NCBI RefSeq assembly: GCF_002901705.1
Contig: NZ_PPPV01000012.1
Location: forward strand, 465,451 to 529,450
Length of the DNA stretch: 64,000 nucleotides
Direction of reading: 5' to 3'
Source of the DNA: Staphylococcus lugdunensis
GTDB taxonomy: Bacteria > Bacillota > Bacilli > Staphylococcales > Staphylococcaceae
The notes under the pieces are model-generated. The model was not told the DNA's origin and did no database searches. It was given only the letters and a program-made list of their open reading frames with translations. Position numbers and translations under genes: made by a program. Shown one piece after another: positions 56,025 through 64,000 of the stretch; position 1 is the first letter of the stretch; the number at the start of each line of letters is the position of its first letter.

Positions 56025-57302
56025 TTAAACTCCTTCTACAGGATAAACTTTGATTATATCAATACCTGCTTGCTTTAATGATTGTTCTGGTGATACATCA
56101 ACACCTGTAATAACTCCAGCATATGTAGTATCATTTCTTTTTATAATGTCAAAAGATTTATGAAAAGGCAGATTAGACTTGATTATTTCTTTTATTTTGT
56201 CTAATGTTTCACTACTATTAACCACAACAAAGTAACTATATTTTTCTTGTAGTGTAACTAAATGCTCATGATCCATTAACTCTTTAGTCTGATCTGTTTT
56301 AAGTTCAAAATGAGGAGGTAGCGTGTGTAAATTAGATTCAAAGAATAACGACACATTTAATAAATCACTTACTACGGCACTACCTGTCGCTAAACTACCT
56401 GCACCTTTGCCATAGAACATCGTGTCTCCTACAGCATCACCTATAACATAAATAGCATTGTATTCATTGTCTACAGAGGCTAATTGATGACTTTTATGTA
56501 TCAATGTTGGTTCAACAGACGCATGTACTTTTCCATGTTCATAAATGCCTTTACCTATCAATTTAATCTTATAGCCTAACTTGTCAGCCACAAGAATATC
56601 ATCAAGTGTTGTCTCACTAATACCTTTTATGTAAACATCATTTAATTTAATCACTTGATTAAATGATAAGTATGAAGTTATAACTACCTTTCTAGCTGCA
56701 TCAATACCTTCTACATCATCTGTAGGATCTGCTTCAGCAAAGCCTAAACGCTGCGCTTCATTTAATGCATCTTCAAAAGATGTATGCTCTTGAAACATCT
56801 TAGTTAAAATAAAATTTGAGGTACCATTAAATATGCCCATGAATTTTGAAATATTATTGGCATTTAATCCATTATTTATTGCATTTACAATTGGAATACC
56901 ACCTGCAACGCTTGCTTCAAATTTAAGCGCTACACCGTTAGCTTCTGCTAAATCTTCAAGTAAACGCAAATGAACTGCAAGCAAATCTTTATTTGCAGTA
57001 ATCACATGTTTACCACTTTTAAGTGTTCTACTTATATAATCAACTGTTGGTTCAATGCCACCCATTACTTCAATAACAATATCAATTGAGTCATCATTTA
57101 ATATCTCATGTACATCTTCAGTTAAATGATATTGTTGAAAGTTTATAGGACGCTTCTTTGCCTTATTGCGGACTAAAATATGTTTAATAATAATATCTTT
57201 ATTAATTGTGTCTTTAATTTGCTGCCTATTTTCTTCGATTATTTTAACTACACCTGAGCCAACTGTACCAAGCCCTAATAACGCAATATTTAATTCTTTC
57301 AT
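56025..57302 (-). CDS. hom: Homoserine dehydrogenase
   Basis: A 425-residue enzyme reducing aspartate semialdehyde to homoserine. The NAD(P) motif [13 protein letters not shown] is at residues 10-22. The catalytic region is [20 protein letters not shown], then [10 protein letters not shown] and the [16 protein letters not shown] motif. A C-terminal ACT-like domain begins around residue 345 ([12 protein letters not shown]), suggesting threonine feedback. It is first in the leftward thr operon and divergent from the aspartate kinase. Confidence 0.95.
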   Translation of the reverse strand: MKELNIALLGLGTVGSGVVKIIEENRQQIKDTINKDIIIKHILVRNKAKKRPINFQQYHLTEDVHEILNDDSIDIVIEVMGGIEPTVDYISRTLKSGKHVITANKDLLAVHLRLLEDLAEANGVALKFEASVAGGIPIVNAINNGLNANNISKFMGIFNGTSNFILTKMFQEHTSFEDALNEAQRLGFAEADPTDDVEGIDAARKVVITSYLSFNQVIKLNDVYIKGISETTLDDILVADKLGYKIKLIGKGIYEHGKVHASVEPTLIHKSHQLASVDNEYNAIYVIGDAVGDTMFYGKGAGSLATGSAVVSDLLNVSLFFESNLHTLPPHFELKTDQTKELMDHEHLVTLQEKYSYFVVVNSSETLDKIKEIIKSNLPFHKSFDIIKRNDTTYAGVITGVDVSPEQSLKQAGIDIIKVYPVEGV

Positions 57303-57445
57303 TACTTATCCCCCTTTTGTCTTTTTCTAAAATACATTTGTACTGTTGAAAAATACTATATAATAGTATATTATATAAATCAATTCTTATTATTTCAATG
57401 TTTAAAACTTCACTCCAAATATATAGCTATATATTATCACGTGCT
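57303..57445. promoter_or_regulatory. Divergent control region between hom and aspartate kinase
   Basis: AT-rich region with TTGTAC (57338), TTGAAA (57346) and TATAAT (57359-57364) elements and a short palindrome ACTATATAATAGT. Rightward promoters are plausible but spacers are 15 bases, so I do not fix one. No T-box core (such as the conserved GGGTGGAACCGCG) is present on either strand. Confidence 0.45.
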
Positions 57446-57478
57446 ATCAGAAAATTAAATAGAATTTTCTGATTTTTT
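57446..57478 (+). terminator. Attenuator-like terminator in the aspartate kinase leader
   Basis: ATCAGAAAATT (57446-57456) and AATTTTCTGAT (57463-57473) pair perfectly with a 6-base loop and are followed by TTTTT, ending only 17 bases before the start codon. AATTTTCTGA is also the left part of the CodY consensus. It may attenuate transcription, bind CodY, or both. Confidence 0.6.
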
Positions 57479-57494
57479 AGAAAGGTTGGTTCCA

Positions 57495-58868
57495 TTGGTT
57501 AAAGTAGCTAAATTTGGAGGTAGTTCCGTCGCTAATGCATCTCAAATAAAAAAAGTATTAAACATTGTTAATGCTGATGACGAAAGAAAAATTATCATTG
57601 TTTCCGCTCCTGGTAAACGTTATAAAAATGATATTAAAACGACAGATTTATTAATTCGACTATATGAAAAAGTAACAAGTGGTTTAGATTATCAAGATAA
57701 GAAGCGTCAAATTGTGCAACGATACGCTGACATTGTTAATGAACTTCAAATGTCGACCGAGATACTCAAATCAATAGATACGACATTAGAAAAATTAATT
57801 CATTCATTAAAAAATCGTCCACCGCGTCTCTATGATGCATTATTGTCATGTGGAGAAAATTTTAATGCACAGCTCATTGCAGATTATAATAATACGCAAG
57901 GGGTACCTACCACGTATTTATCTCCTGAGGATGCAGGAATTCTAGTCACTGATTTACCGCAACAAGCCCAAATATTGGAGCAAGCTTATGAGCGAATTGC
58001 ACAATTACGTAACATTAAAGGAAAAATCATTATTCCTGGTTTCTTTGGTGTTTCTAAACATGGATATATTGTCACATTCCCACGAGGAGGCTCGGATATA
58101 ACAGGTGCTATCATCGCACGTGGAGTTAATGCATCACTTTATGAAAACTTCACTGATGTTTCTGGAATTTTTAAAGCCAATCCTAATGTTATTAAACATC
58201 CAGAGCTTATTAAAGAAATCACATATCGAGAAATGCGTGAACTATCTTATGCAGGGTTTGGTGTCTTCCACGACGAAGCACTTCAGCCACTTTACAAACA
58301 TCGCATACCTGTCGTGATTAAAAATACAAACCGTCCACAAGATAAAGGCACTTTTATCAAACATGACCGAGATATCAGTGCAAATAATGTCATTAGTGGG
58401 ATAAGCTGTGATAAAGATTTTACAGTTATTAATATCAAAAAATATTTAATGAATCGTCAAATTGGATTTACTGTAAAAATATTACAAATATTAGAAGACT
58501 TTAATATTTCATTTGATCATATGCCATCTGGCATCGATAGTATCAGCATAATTATGCGTTCACATCAACTTAAAGGTAAAGAAGAAGACGTTCTAAACGC
58601 AATACGTAAGAAGTGTGAAGTTGATGAATTAAGTGTAGATCATGATTTAGCTATTTTAATGATTGTAGGAGAAGGAATGAATCAGACCGTAGGAACAGCA
58701 AATAAAATCACGCATGCATTAGCACAAGCTAACATCAATTTAAAAATGATTAATCAAGGTGCTTCTGAAATATCGATGATGTTTGGTATTTCAGTTAAAG
58801 ATGCTGAAAAAGCCGTACATGCAACGTATGAATTTTGTTATCACGGAAAATGCATCGATAACGTTTAA
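57495..58868 (+). CDS. Aspartate kinase
   Basis: A 457-residue aspartokinase catalysing the first step to lysine, threonine and methionine. It starts KVAKFGGSSVANASQIKK; the catalytic FPRGGSDITGAIIARGVNAS and NANVIKHPELI-like loop (FKANPNVIKHPELIKEITYR) follow. Two C-terminal ACT domains run from about residue 310 (FTVINIKKYL; LAILMIVGEGMNQTVGTANK). The TTG at 57495 gives the familiar MVKVAKFGG start and correct spacing to AAAGG; the upstream TTG 57486 does not. Length and threonine-gene context suit the ThrA/LysC-III type in staphylococci. Often named lysC or thrA, so the symbol is left blank. Confidence 0.92.
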   Translation: MVKVAKFGGSSVANASQIKKVLNIVNADDERKIIIVSAPGKRYKNDIKTTDLLIRLYEKVTSGLDYQDKKRQIVQRYADIVNELQMSTEILKSIDTTLEKLIHSLKNRPPRLYDALLSCGENFNAQLIADYNNTQGVPTTYLSPEDAGILVTDLPQQAQILEQAYERIAQLRNIKGKIIIPGFFGVSKHGYIVTFPRGGSDITGAIIARGVNASLYENFTDVSGIFKANPNVIKHPELIKEITYREMRELSYAGFGVFHDEALQPLYKHRIPVVIKNTNRPQDKGTFIKHDRDISANNVISGISCDKDFTVINIKKYLMNRQIGFTVKILQILEDFNISFDHMPSGIDSISIIMRSHQLKGKEEDVLNAIRKKCEVDELSVDHDLAILMIVGEGMNQTVGTANKITHALAQANINLKMINQGASEISMMFGISVKDAEKAVHATYEFCYHGKCIDNV

Positions 58869-58879
58869 ACAAAGACAAA

Positions 58880-59231
58880 ACAGGCTGGGACATAAATCTC
58901 AAAAAATAGCAGTCAGATGAATTGAATTCAACTCATCTGACTGCTTCTTTTTTATTGAATACTTCGTATTGTTGGCTCGCTTTCTTTGGGGACAGCTTCA
59001 GCTTGTCCTGTTCCCTCAAGAGTCTCGCCAAAATACGTCGCATTTATATGTAATTTTACATCAACATACTTTAAAAAAATAAGGCACTTTCGTAAATTTA
59101 ATAAACTTCACTAAACTAAATTAACGAGGTGCCTTATGTATGAAGATGATAACATGACTCAACTTACACTACCAATGGAAACTTCAATACTTATTCCTAC
59201 AAATGATATTTCCCGATATGTTATTTTGTTT
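58880..59231 (+). mobile_element. IS1182-family (IS1272-like) end with transposase N-terminus
   Basis: Begins with GGCTGGGACATAAATC, includes the block GACAGCTTCAGCTTGTCCTG seen inverted at about 17100, then AACGAGGTGCC and an ATG at 59138. The ATG reads MYEDDNMTQLTLPMETSILI, PTNDISRYV, the typical N-terminus of IS1182-family transposases. The frame continues only a few codons before the element is lost next to the stop of the following gene. It is a dead remnant of one end. Confidence 0.78.
58908..58950 (+). terminator. Aspartate kinase terminator
   Basis: AGCAGTCAGATGA and TCATCTGACTGCT enclose a second self-complementary segment TTGAATTCAA; TCTTTTTT follows. Confidence 0.82.
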
Positions 59232-59233
59232 GA

Positions 59234-59812
59234 TTACTCATTAAGACATTTTTTAATTTTATCTTCGCCTACTACAGTCTGTAAAATAACAAATTGATAA
59301 TAGCTTAATGCATCTAATACTTTTTTATAACTAGAAGATTGGTGATAATTTTGATTATCTAAAAAATCATACATTAGTACAATTTCTGGTTTAATATAAT
59401 CCACATTCCATGTCAAAGAATGGAAATAAATATTATTTTGAGGCAATCTCACATGATTATCTAATCTAAAAATCCATTCACCATTCGCTACATCATATAT
59501 AAATATATTTAATAATAAACTAGTGTTGTTCATTACAGTAATATGAACGACCTCTGTAATAACAAGTTGACTCGTATCTAAAACATGATTGTTTTTATTA
59601 TAGTATGTTAATTTAATATCATTAGGCAAAGCTGTAATCACTTCTGTTAAATGCTTACGCTCTACACATAAATCAACTATAGAAGGAAGATCAAATTGAT
59701 TATTCAAAAATAATTGCATGGCTACTTCTCCATGAAATTTAAAAGCTTGTGGACAGTTATCAAGTAAAATATTTACTAAGTCCTTAGCTTTGTAATCCTG
59801 TAATTTAGCCAT
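59234..59812 (-). CDS. Hypothetical protein, possible nucleotidyltransferase fold
   Basis: A 192-residue cytosolic protein that I cannot name. Its layout hints at a nucleotidyltransferase fold: an N-terminal helix, GEVAMQLFLN (residues 28-37) where such proteins have GGWA-(D/E)-LFLG, then DLPSIVDLCVE in place of the DxD metal strand, and late YIKPEIVLMYDF followed by a helical tail. The metal-binding carboxylate pair is poorly kept, so activity is doubtful. AGGAGG lies before the ATG. No operon partner; the IS1182-like relic abuts its 3' end. Confidence 0.55.
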   Translation of the reverse strand: MAKLQDYKAKDLVNILLDNCPQAFKFHGEVAMQLFLNNQFDLPSIVDLCVERKHLTEVITALPNDIKLTYYNKNNHVLDTSQLVITEVVHITVMNNTSLLLNIFIYDVANGEWIFRLDNHVRLPQNNIYFHSLTWNVDYIKPEIVLMYDFLDNQNYHQSSSYKKVLDALSYYQFVILQTVVGEDKIKKCLNE

Positions 59813-60126
59813 TCGACCCCTCCTTAGGAAACGCTTTCATTACTCAATTATAACTTGCTCGTACTACATTTTCAATTTTTGAATTGTGAACTTTTGGTAA
59901 ACTGCATGTTACTTCATATTTACCTATAATTATATATATAGTTACTTTGGCTTTAATTTGAACTTTAGATATTTAATAAGCTACACATTTTGTCTACGCA
60001 TTGATTGAATTAATAAATTAAACTGTATATAATTTACAGTGTATTTGTATGATTAAAATATCTTTAATAATCAGGAGTATTTTAATGATATAACAATACA
60101 AAATAAACAGAGTAAGGTGATAAATA
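59813..60126. other. Divergent intergenic region
   Basis: AT-rich 314-base gap between divergent genes; it should hold both promoters. I see no coding frame, strong hairpin or recognised operator. Confidence 0.45.
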
Positions 60127-60984
60127 ATGACCTTGTCAATAGTGCTTATTATTTTATTAGTGATACTCATTTTAGCTTCTATACTACATCATCGCTACAT
60201 GCAAAGTAGAATTGATACAGAAGTATACGCTAAAAATCAACTCACTTCTAAGAACGCGATTCTCAGTAATGAAAATACTGAACTCAAAAATCAAATGTTA
60301 AGTTCTAATAACGATGTCAGCACACATGCTAAGAAAAATGCAAAACGTGAAGTCAAAGAAATACTTGAAAGTTTCAAAAAGAATGGCCAGCTAAAATACT
60401 ACGAAATTATTCAGACAAGTAAATTAGCTACAAAACATCCATTCTTCGAGTATTTAAGAACATTTGACTTTATCGTTGTCTCAGATGTAGGTCTAATCAA
60501 TATCGATGTCAAAAATTGGAAGCAAAAAACATTTTACCATTTTGACGCATCTGTAAAGGATGAATTAAATTTATCTAGCTTTAGTTCAATTGATCAAGTC
60601 ATTGGACATTACATTGCCAAGCAGTATCACAGCCAATTTAATTCAACACGTCAAGAAATATATACGTTTATTGAAAAAATACAAAGTAATCGTGTTATTT
60701 TTGATTTTTATGACGTAGATCCTTATCAACAGGCAGCACTGAACTCTAAAACATTAAAAGACGGCATTGAAAACCACTTCAATCACAAAATTCAAAGTAT
60801 TGGTGTTGTGTACTTTAATGATGGTAGTGTCAATATAATTGAAGGATCAGATGAAAGAGGAAAATATGTAGATACTGTTTCTACAAAATCTTCGTTAAAA
60901 TCCGTCATTGGACATGCTATAGAGTTGTCAAAACATCCACTGACTAAAGAACAAGTCGAAACCATTGCAAAAAGTTTTGATTAA
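60127..60984 (+). CDS. Membrane-anchored NERD-domain protein
   Basis: A 285-residue protein with one N-terminal transmembrane helix (residues 3-20), a coiled-coil-like polar stretch (25-75), and a domain resembling NERD (nuclease-related domain). The key segment is RTFDFIVVSDVGLINIDVKNWKQK, where NERD proteins have the D-x-n-(D/E)-x-K catalytic pattern (here Asp and Lys in IDVKNW). NERD domains are related to restriction-type endonucleases and occur in proteins of uncertain role. The active face would be cytosolic. AAGGTGA lies before the start. Confidence 0.62.
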   Translation: MTLSIVLIILLVILILASILHHRYMQSRIDTEVYAKNQLTSKNAILSNENTELKNQMLSSNNDVSTHAKKNAKREVKEILESFKKNGQLKYYEIIQTSKLATKHPFFEYLRTFDFIVVSDVGLINIDVKNWKQKTFYHFDASVKDELNLSSFSSIDQVIGHYIAKQYHSQFNSTRQEIYTFIEKIQSNRVIFDFYDVDPYQQAALNSKTLKDGIENHFNHKIQSIGVVYFNDGSVNIIEGSDERGKYVDTVSTKSSLKSVIGHAIELSKHPLTKEQVETIAKSFD

Positions 60985-60989
60985 TAATT

Positions 60990-61064
60990 AAAAAGCCGGA
61001 AATGCACCTCTCATAAAGTGATGTAATCACAATCACATAAGCAGATGGGCATTCCTGGCTTTTT
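60990..61064. terminator. Bidirectional terminator
   Basis: AAAAAGCCGGAAATGC pairs with GCATTCCTGGCTTTTT, with a second small stem in the loop (TGATGT/ACATAA region). Serves the NERD gene and the convergent nuclease gene. Confidence 0.75.
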
Positions 61065-61607
61065 CTAACTCCAAAGATTGATTTTTTTCTTTTGCGCCTC
61101 GTTTTGTGCTTTGATAAAGACGTCTCTATATTTTCCATTAGGTGCAAAGTATTTTTCTTTAGCTAACCCTTCTTTTACTAATAGCTCATTAAATAATGTA
61201 TCTTTATCCAGCCAAACATATGCTAAAACACGTCCATAGCGATCATTTTTTTCTTTATCATATTCCAGATAAACATCTTTATTGGTTAAGTTCTTTTTAC
61301 TAAAATGCGATGCTTCTTTACCGTATGGCTGTACAGGTGTATTAGGTTTCACTGTTTCAGGCGTATCAACGCCGATTAAACGAATTTTAAGCTGCTGGCC
61401 TTTGCTATTACGAGCTACAAAGGTATCACCATCAACTACACGTATAATATGAACTTTTTCCTTTCCTTTTAAATCAGTAGATGATTGCTGTTTAGATTGT
61501 GATAACAGAGATTGAAAAGGTCCTGTATGATTAATATATTGAAAACCTAAGACAATAAGTACTATGACCACAAAAATAACAATTGATTTTGACTTTTTGG
61601 ATTTCAT
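61065..61607 (-). CDS. nuc: Membrane-anchored thermonuclease (Nuc2 type)
   Basis: A 180-residue staphylococcal-nuclease homologue. An uncleaved-looking N-terminal membrane helix (residues 8-24) precedes the SNase domain (about 50-180). All catalytic residues are present: Asp59/Asp61 region (VVDGDTF), Arg76, Asp81-Thr82, Glu84 (IRLIGVDTPE) and Arg126 (DRYGRVLAY). Family members cut DNA and RNA with Ca2+. The N-terminus lacks the typical secretion cleavage pattern, so this is the surface-bound Nuc2 rather than secreted Nuc1. Its function in biofilm or nutrition is inferred. Confidence 0.88.
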   Translation of the reverse strand: MKSKKSKSIVIFVVIVLIVLGFQYINHTGPFQSLLSQSKQQSSTDLKGKEKVHIIRVVDGDTFVARNSKGQQLKIRLIGVDTPETVKPNTPVQPYGKEASHFSKKNLTNKDVYLEYDKEKNDRYGRVLAYVWLDKDTLFNELLVKEGLAKEKYFAPNGKYRDVFIKAQNEAQKKKINLWS

Positions 61608-61745
61608 TAGTTGCTCCTCATTTTAAATTTACTCAATTATCATATCTAATTAACTTCATCAAGGTCAATATGAAATTACACTGTTATTCCATTCACTTCT
61701 ATTTAAAGCATGATATAATATTATTGAAAGTTGGGAGTGAATATT

Positions 61746-61937
61746 ATGAGCGAACAAAATGAGAGCCTCGTTACCATCATTGGAGCTGTCATTGCTATAA
61801 TTGTAGGAGTTATTCTCCAAATCATTTTTAAATTACCTATCATCGTATCAATTGTAGTCGCTATACTACTAGGGATATTCGTAGGTTTTCTAGTTTATCT
61901 TATCCAAAACATCATAAATAAGCGTAATAATAAATAA
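61746..61937 (+). CDS. Small two-helix membrane protein
   Basis: A 63-residue protein with two hydrophobic helices (about 9-28 and 32-52), a short polar N-terminus (MSEQNESLV) and a basic tail (NKRNNK). The start at ATG 61746 has GGGAG upstream; a longer frame from 61731 begins within that site. No family recognised. A strong terminator follows immediately, so it is a free-standing gene. Confidence 0.65.
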   Translation: MSEQNESLVTIIGAVIAIIVGVILQIIFKLPIIVSIVVAILLGIFVGFLVYLIQNIINKRNNK

Positions 61938-61970
61938 TTATCACGCAACAAATAGTTTTTCTTCTATAAT

Positions 61971-62010
61971 GCCTTCAAAAGCTAATTTCAAGCTTTTGAA
62001 GGCATTTTTT
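61971..62010 (+). terminator. Terminator
   Basis: GCCTTCAAAAGC pairs perfectly with GCTTTTGAAGGC and is followed by ATTTTTT. Confidence 0.9.
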
Positions 62011-62170
62011 TGATTTAAAATTGTAGATTAAAGTTTAATAATGTTATTTTTATTCAAAATGTGGTATATATAAGTAAAGATACTAAAAGACGAACTTTCT
62101 TACAAAAAATATTTTAAAAGTTAAGTTTTTAGACTGTGATTAAATTCAAATGGGACATGAGGTGTTTAAA

Positions 62171-62356
62171 ATGGAAATTATGGATATTATTATTGAAACT
62201 GATGCTCTTGTATACTGCGTAAAAACACAAGAAGGCTACACATTTAAACATACGTTAGCTAGTGATACACCACCTGACAAAGTAGCACACGTTTTGAGAC
62301 TTTTGGCTGAACATGTTGATAAAATGTCTAGCAACCAAAAAGTAGTTACAAAATAA
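62171..62356 (+). CDS. Conserved hypothetical protein, 61 residues
   Basis: Starts at ATG 62171 with GAGGTG six bases upstream; an ATG at 62150 lacks a ribosome-binding site. The peptide MEIMDIIIETDALVYCVKTQ continues with EGYTFKHTLASDTPPDKVAH and an amphipathic helix. It is small, cytosolic and contains one cysteine. The family is not recognised. Its stop abuts the convergent response-regulator gene with no hairpin between. Confidence 0.6.
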   Translation: MEIMDIIIETDALVYCVKTQEGYTFKHTLASDTPPDKVAHVLRLLAEHVDKMSSNQKVVTK

Positions 62357-62959
62357 TTAAACCCAACCTTTTTCAAACGCTTTTTTCCAAGCTTCAAAGC
62401 GATTGTCCGCCTCCATCTTATCAATAATAGCTGATGTATAATTTCTCACTGTTCCGTCCGACAAATACAATTTATTTGCGATTTCTTTACTGCTGAGGCC
62501 CAGCCCAATTTCTCTTAAGACAATTTGTTCTTTGTGTGTGAGTGGATTCATATTAGAAATCATTGATGTCATGAGTGAAGCACTGTATTCCTTTTCCCCT
62601 GTTATTACTTTTTTTATCGTGCCAATCAAATCATCAACAGAACGTTCTTTAAGCACATATGCGTCTACATCATTCGCAACCGCTTTTTCAAAATAACCTG
62701 GTCTTTTAAATGTCGTTACGATAATAATCTTAGTTGAATCGTTTCCTTCTCTCACTTTAGCAAGGACTTCCAGCCCCGTCATCTCAGGCATCTCAATATC
62801 CAATATAGCTACTTGAGGACTGTGCTTTTGGATATATCTTAATGCAGAAGCGCCATCGCCAAATTGTTCTACCACTTTAATATCATCGCTCATATTAAGT
62901 AATTGAACCATCGCTTGCCTTAACATTGTTTGGTCTTCCGCTACAATAACTGAAATCAT
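62357..62959 (-). CDS. NarL/LuxR-family response regulator (DesR-like)
   Basis: A 200-residue regulator. The receiver domain (1-120) has the acidic pocket VAEDQ, the phospho-accepting Asp54 (AILDIEMPEMTG), and Lys105 (VLKER). The C-terminal LuxR-type helix-turn-helix is LTHKEQIVLREIGLGLSSKE. It resembles B. subtilis DesR, which controls fatty-acid desaturation with DesK, but no desaturase gene is in the window. In S. aureus the corresponding pair is near nuc. It overlaps the kinase stop by 4 bases. Confidence 0.88.
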   Translation of the reverse strand: MISVIVAEDQTMLRQAMVQLLNMSDDIKVVEQFGDGASALRYIQKHSPQVAILDIEMPEMTGLEVLAKVREGNDSTKIIIVTTFKRPGYFEKAVANDVDAYVLKERSVDDLIGTIKKVITGEKEYSASLMTSMISNMNPLTHKEQIVLREIGLGLSSKEIANKLYLSDGTVRNYTSAIIDKMEADNRFEAWKKAFEKGWV

Positions 62960-64000
62960 AGTTGCTCACCTCTTGGAATATGAACTTCAATGGTCGTTCC
63001 TTGTTGTTTACTAGAATGAATAACTAATGTTCCTTTTAAATATGCAACACGTTGTTCTATACTATTTAAACGAACAGTTTCTGGTTGTCGCATACCTTGA
63101 CCATTATCCGATACACATAATATAATTTTCTCTTGTTTGTTTATTAAGTTTCCTTCTACTTTGGTCGCATGCGCATGCTTAATAATATTATTTATTGCTT
63201 CTCTTAATATCATTGCTAATGTAGATTGACGTACAGAGCTCATCGTCTTGGCAATATTAGCATTATAAAAATCAAAAGAAATATTCGCATCTTTTAATAC
63301 ATGTTCGACAGCATGAACCTCTTCATCAAACGTTTGTGTTTTTAAATCTTCGATAATTGCTCTAACTTTAGTCAATGTTTGACGTGATAAATCTGCCAGT
63401 GCTTCAATTTCTTCTTTTGCCTGTTCTGGTTGCTGGTCAATTAATTTTGTAGCTAGTTCTGCTTTCAATGTCATCCCTGCAAACACATGACCTAGTGTAT
63501 CATGCAAATCTTGACCTATACGATTTCTTTCTTGTTCAGTAATCAACATATTAATATATTCATTTTTAGCATTTAATTGATCTTTTAAATGTCTTTCATG
63601 AACAGCTCGGATATTGCCTAGACACATCATTAAAATAACTAAATAATACACTAATAAAACAAACATATGACTTTGATCTATATAGTATTGCATCATTAGA
63701 GCTGCTGCTAGCGCCATGCAAAATAAGACAAAAAATTTAGATTTTATGCCTACTTTTAACATAAATGGCAAAGCAAACGCACTAAAAAAGAAAAATAACG
63801 TGTTCATAGGTGTATTACAAAATACGAAATATATTAAAATCGCATAATGTATAATAAACAATATAAAAAGCCAATTATTTCGCCACTTAGTGTAACCAAA
63901 AATAATCATCATATATGTGATAGTAAATACAATAACAATGCTTACATATTCAACTTTAGATCGTGTTATATCATCTGAAAACGTAGCCAATATTGGAAAT
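62956..64000 (-). CDS. Sensor histidine kinase (DesK-like), start beyond window
   Basis: At least 344 residues. About five membrane segments fill the first 130 residues, then a dimerisation helix with the HisKA_3 motif ERNRIGQDLHDTLGHVFAGM (phospho-accepting His near 163 from the TTG at 63990) and an ATPase domain with NNIIKHA and VSDNGQGM. The frame is still open upstream of that TTG up to the window edge (FPI precedes it), so the true N-terminus probably lies outside. It is coupled to its response regulator by a 4-base overlap. Confidence 0.85.
   Translation of the reverse strand, partial: FPILATFSDDITRSKVEYVSIVIVFTITYMMIIFGYTKWRNNWLFILFIIHYAILIYFVFCNTPMNTLFFFFSAFALPFMLKVGIKSKFFVLFCMALAAALMMQYYIDQSHMFVLLVYYLVILMMCLGNIRAVHERHLKDQLNAKNEYINMLITEQERNRIGQDLHDTLGHVFAGMTLKAELATKLIDQQPEQAKEEIEALADLSRQTLTKVRAIIEDLKTQTFDEEVHAVEHVLKDANISFDFYNANIAKTMSSVRQSTLAMILREAINNIIKHAHATKVEGNLINKQEKIILCVSDNGQGMRQPETVRLNSIEQRVAYLKGTLVIHSSKQQGTTIEVHIPRGEQL

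Noticed and set aside
57303..57480. T-box leader for the threonine genes
   Set aside because: No T-box core sequence or specifier-loop layout on either strand.
59138..59231. Intact small gene at the IS1182-like relic
   Set aside because: The frame is only the transposase N-terminus and runs out into the 3' end of the next gene; there is no independent product.

Overview
The window is low-GC Firmicute chromosome from a Staphylococcus. Evidence includes the mprF, msrA1 and msrR genes, a lexA/sosA divergent pair, grlB-grlA (parE-parC) followed by alsT, a membrane-anchored nuc2-type nuclease, and PerR, Zur and LexA boxes of the Firmicute type. ParC carries Asp84 where S. aureus has Glu84, and KatA and LexA differ from the S. 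aureus proteins as I recall them, so I read it as a coagulase-negative species. The exact species was not determined.

Layout. Positions 1-2980 hold the start of thyA, bacilliredoxin brxA, an Nfu_N-domain protein, a small zinc-finger protein, a preQ1-riboswitch-controlled queuosine-precursor transporter and an RNase HI-like gene. Positions 2990-12170 are an accessory region. It is a complete L-ascorbate utilisation operon, ulaABCDEF-ulaR-ulaG, with a strong palindrome and a consensus cre site at its promoter. It is bounded on both sides by decayed, same-strand copies of an M42-family aminopeptidase gene. Positions 12293-16791 return to core genes: tyrA, an SOS-controlled Y-family polymerase, a tautomerase, msrR and msrA. 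Positions 16792-19238 are a graveyard: an IS1182-family end, a broken sdpI/sdpA-like bacteriocin-immunity locus and an IS110-family transposase relic. Positions 19239-24950 hold mprF, an AI-2E family transporter and alsT.

From 25153 to 45007 the order parC, parE, plsY, HesB-like gene, 4HBT thioesterase, acnA ... sbcC, sbcD, ccdC, yneF, tkt, DUF896 gene resembles the B. subtilis yne/citB neighbourhood. opuD2-like and mscL genes lie between acnA and sbcC. Positions 45270-53993 carry sosA/lexA, a CAP-domain protein, guaC, rpsN2 (Zur box), rpmG, katA (PerR box), an amino acid permease, a small unknown gene and a HAD phosphatase. Positions 54041-58868 are the threonine branch: hom-thrC-thrB facing an aspartate kinase with a terminator in its leader. 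The end (58869-64000) has a second IS1182-family relic, poorly characterised genes, nuc2 and a DesK/DesR-like two-component system cut by the window edge.

How it works together. UlaABC imports and phosphorylates ascorbate. UlaG, UlaD, UlaE and UlaF turn ascorbate-6-phosphate into D-xylulose-5-phosphate, which the transketolase encoded at 42672-44660 can take into the pentose phosphate pathway. LexA boxes lie next to the Y-family polymerase, parE, sbcD and the sosA/lexA pair, so a large part of the SOS response is in this one window. Metal and peroxide control is visible as Zur (rpsN2), PerR (katA) and Fur-like/CcpC-like (acnA) sites. A dispersed hairpin-forming repeat family occupies several intergenic 3' regions.
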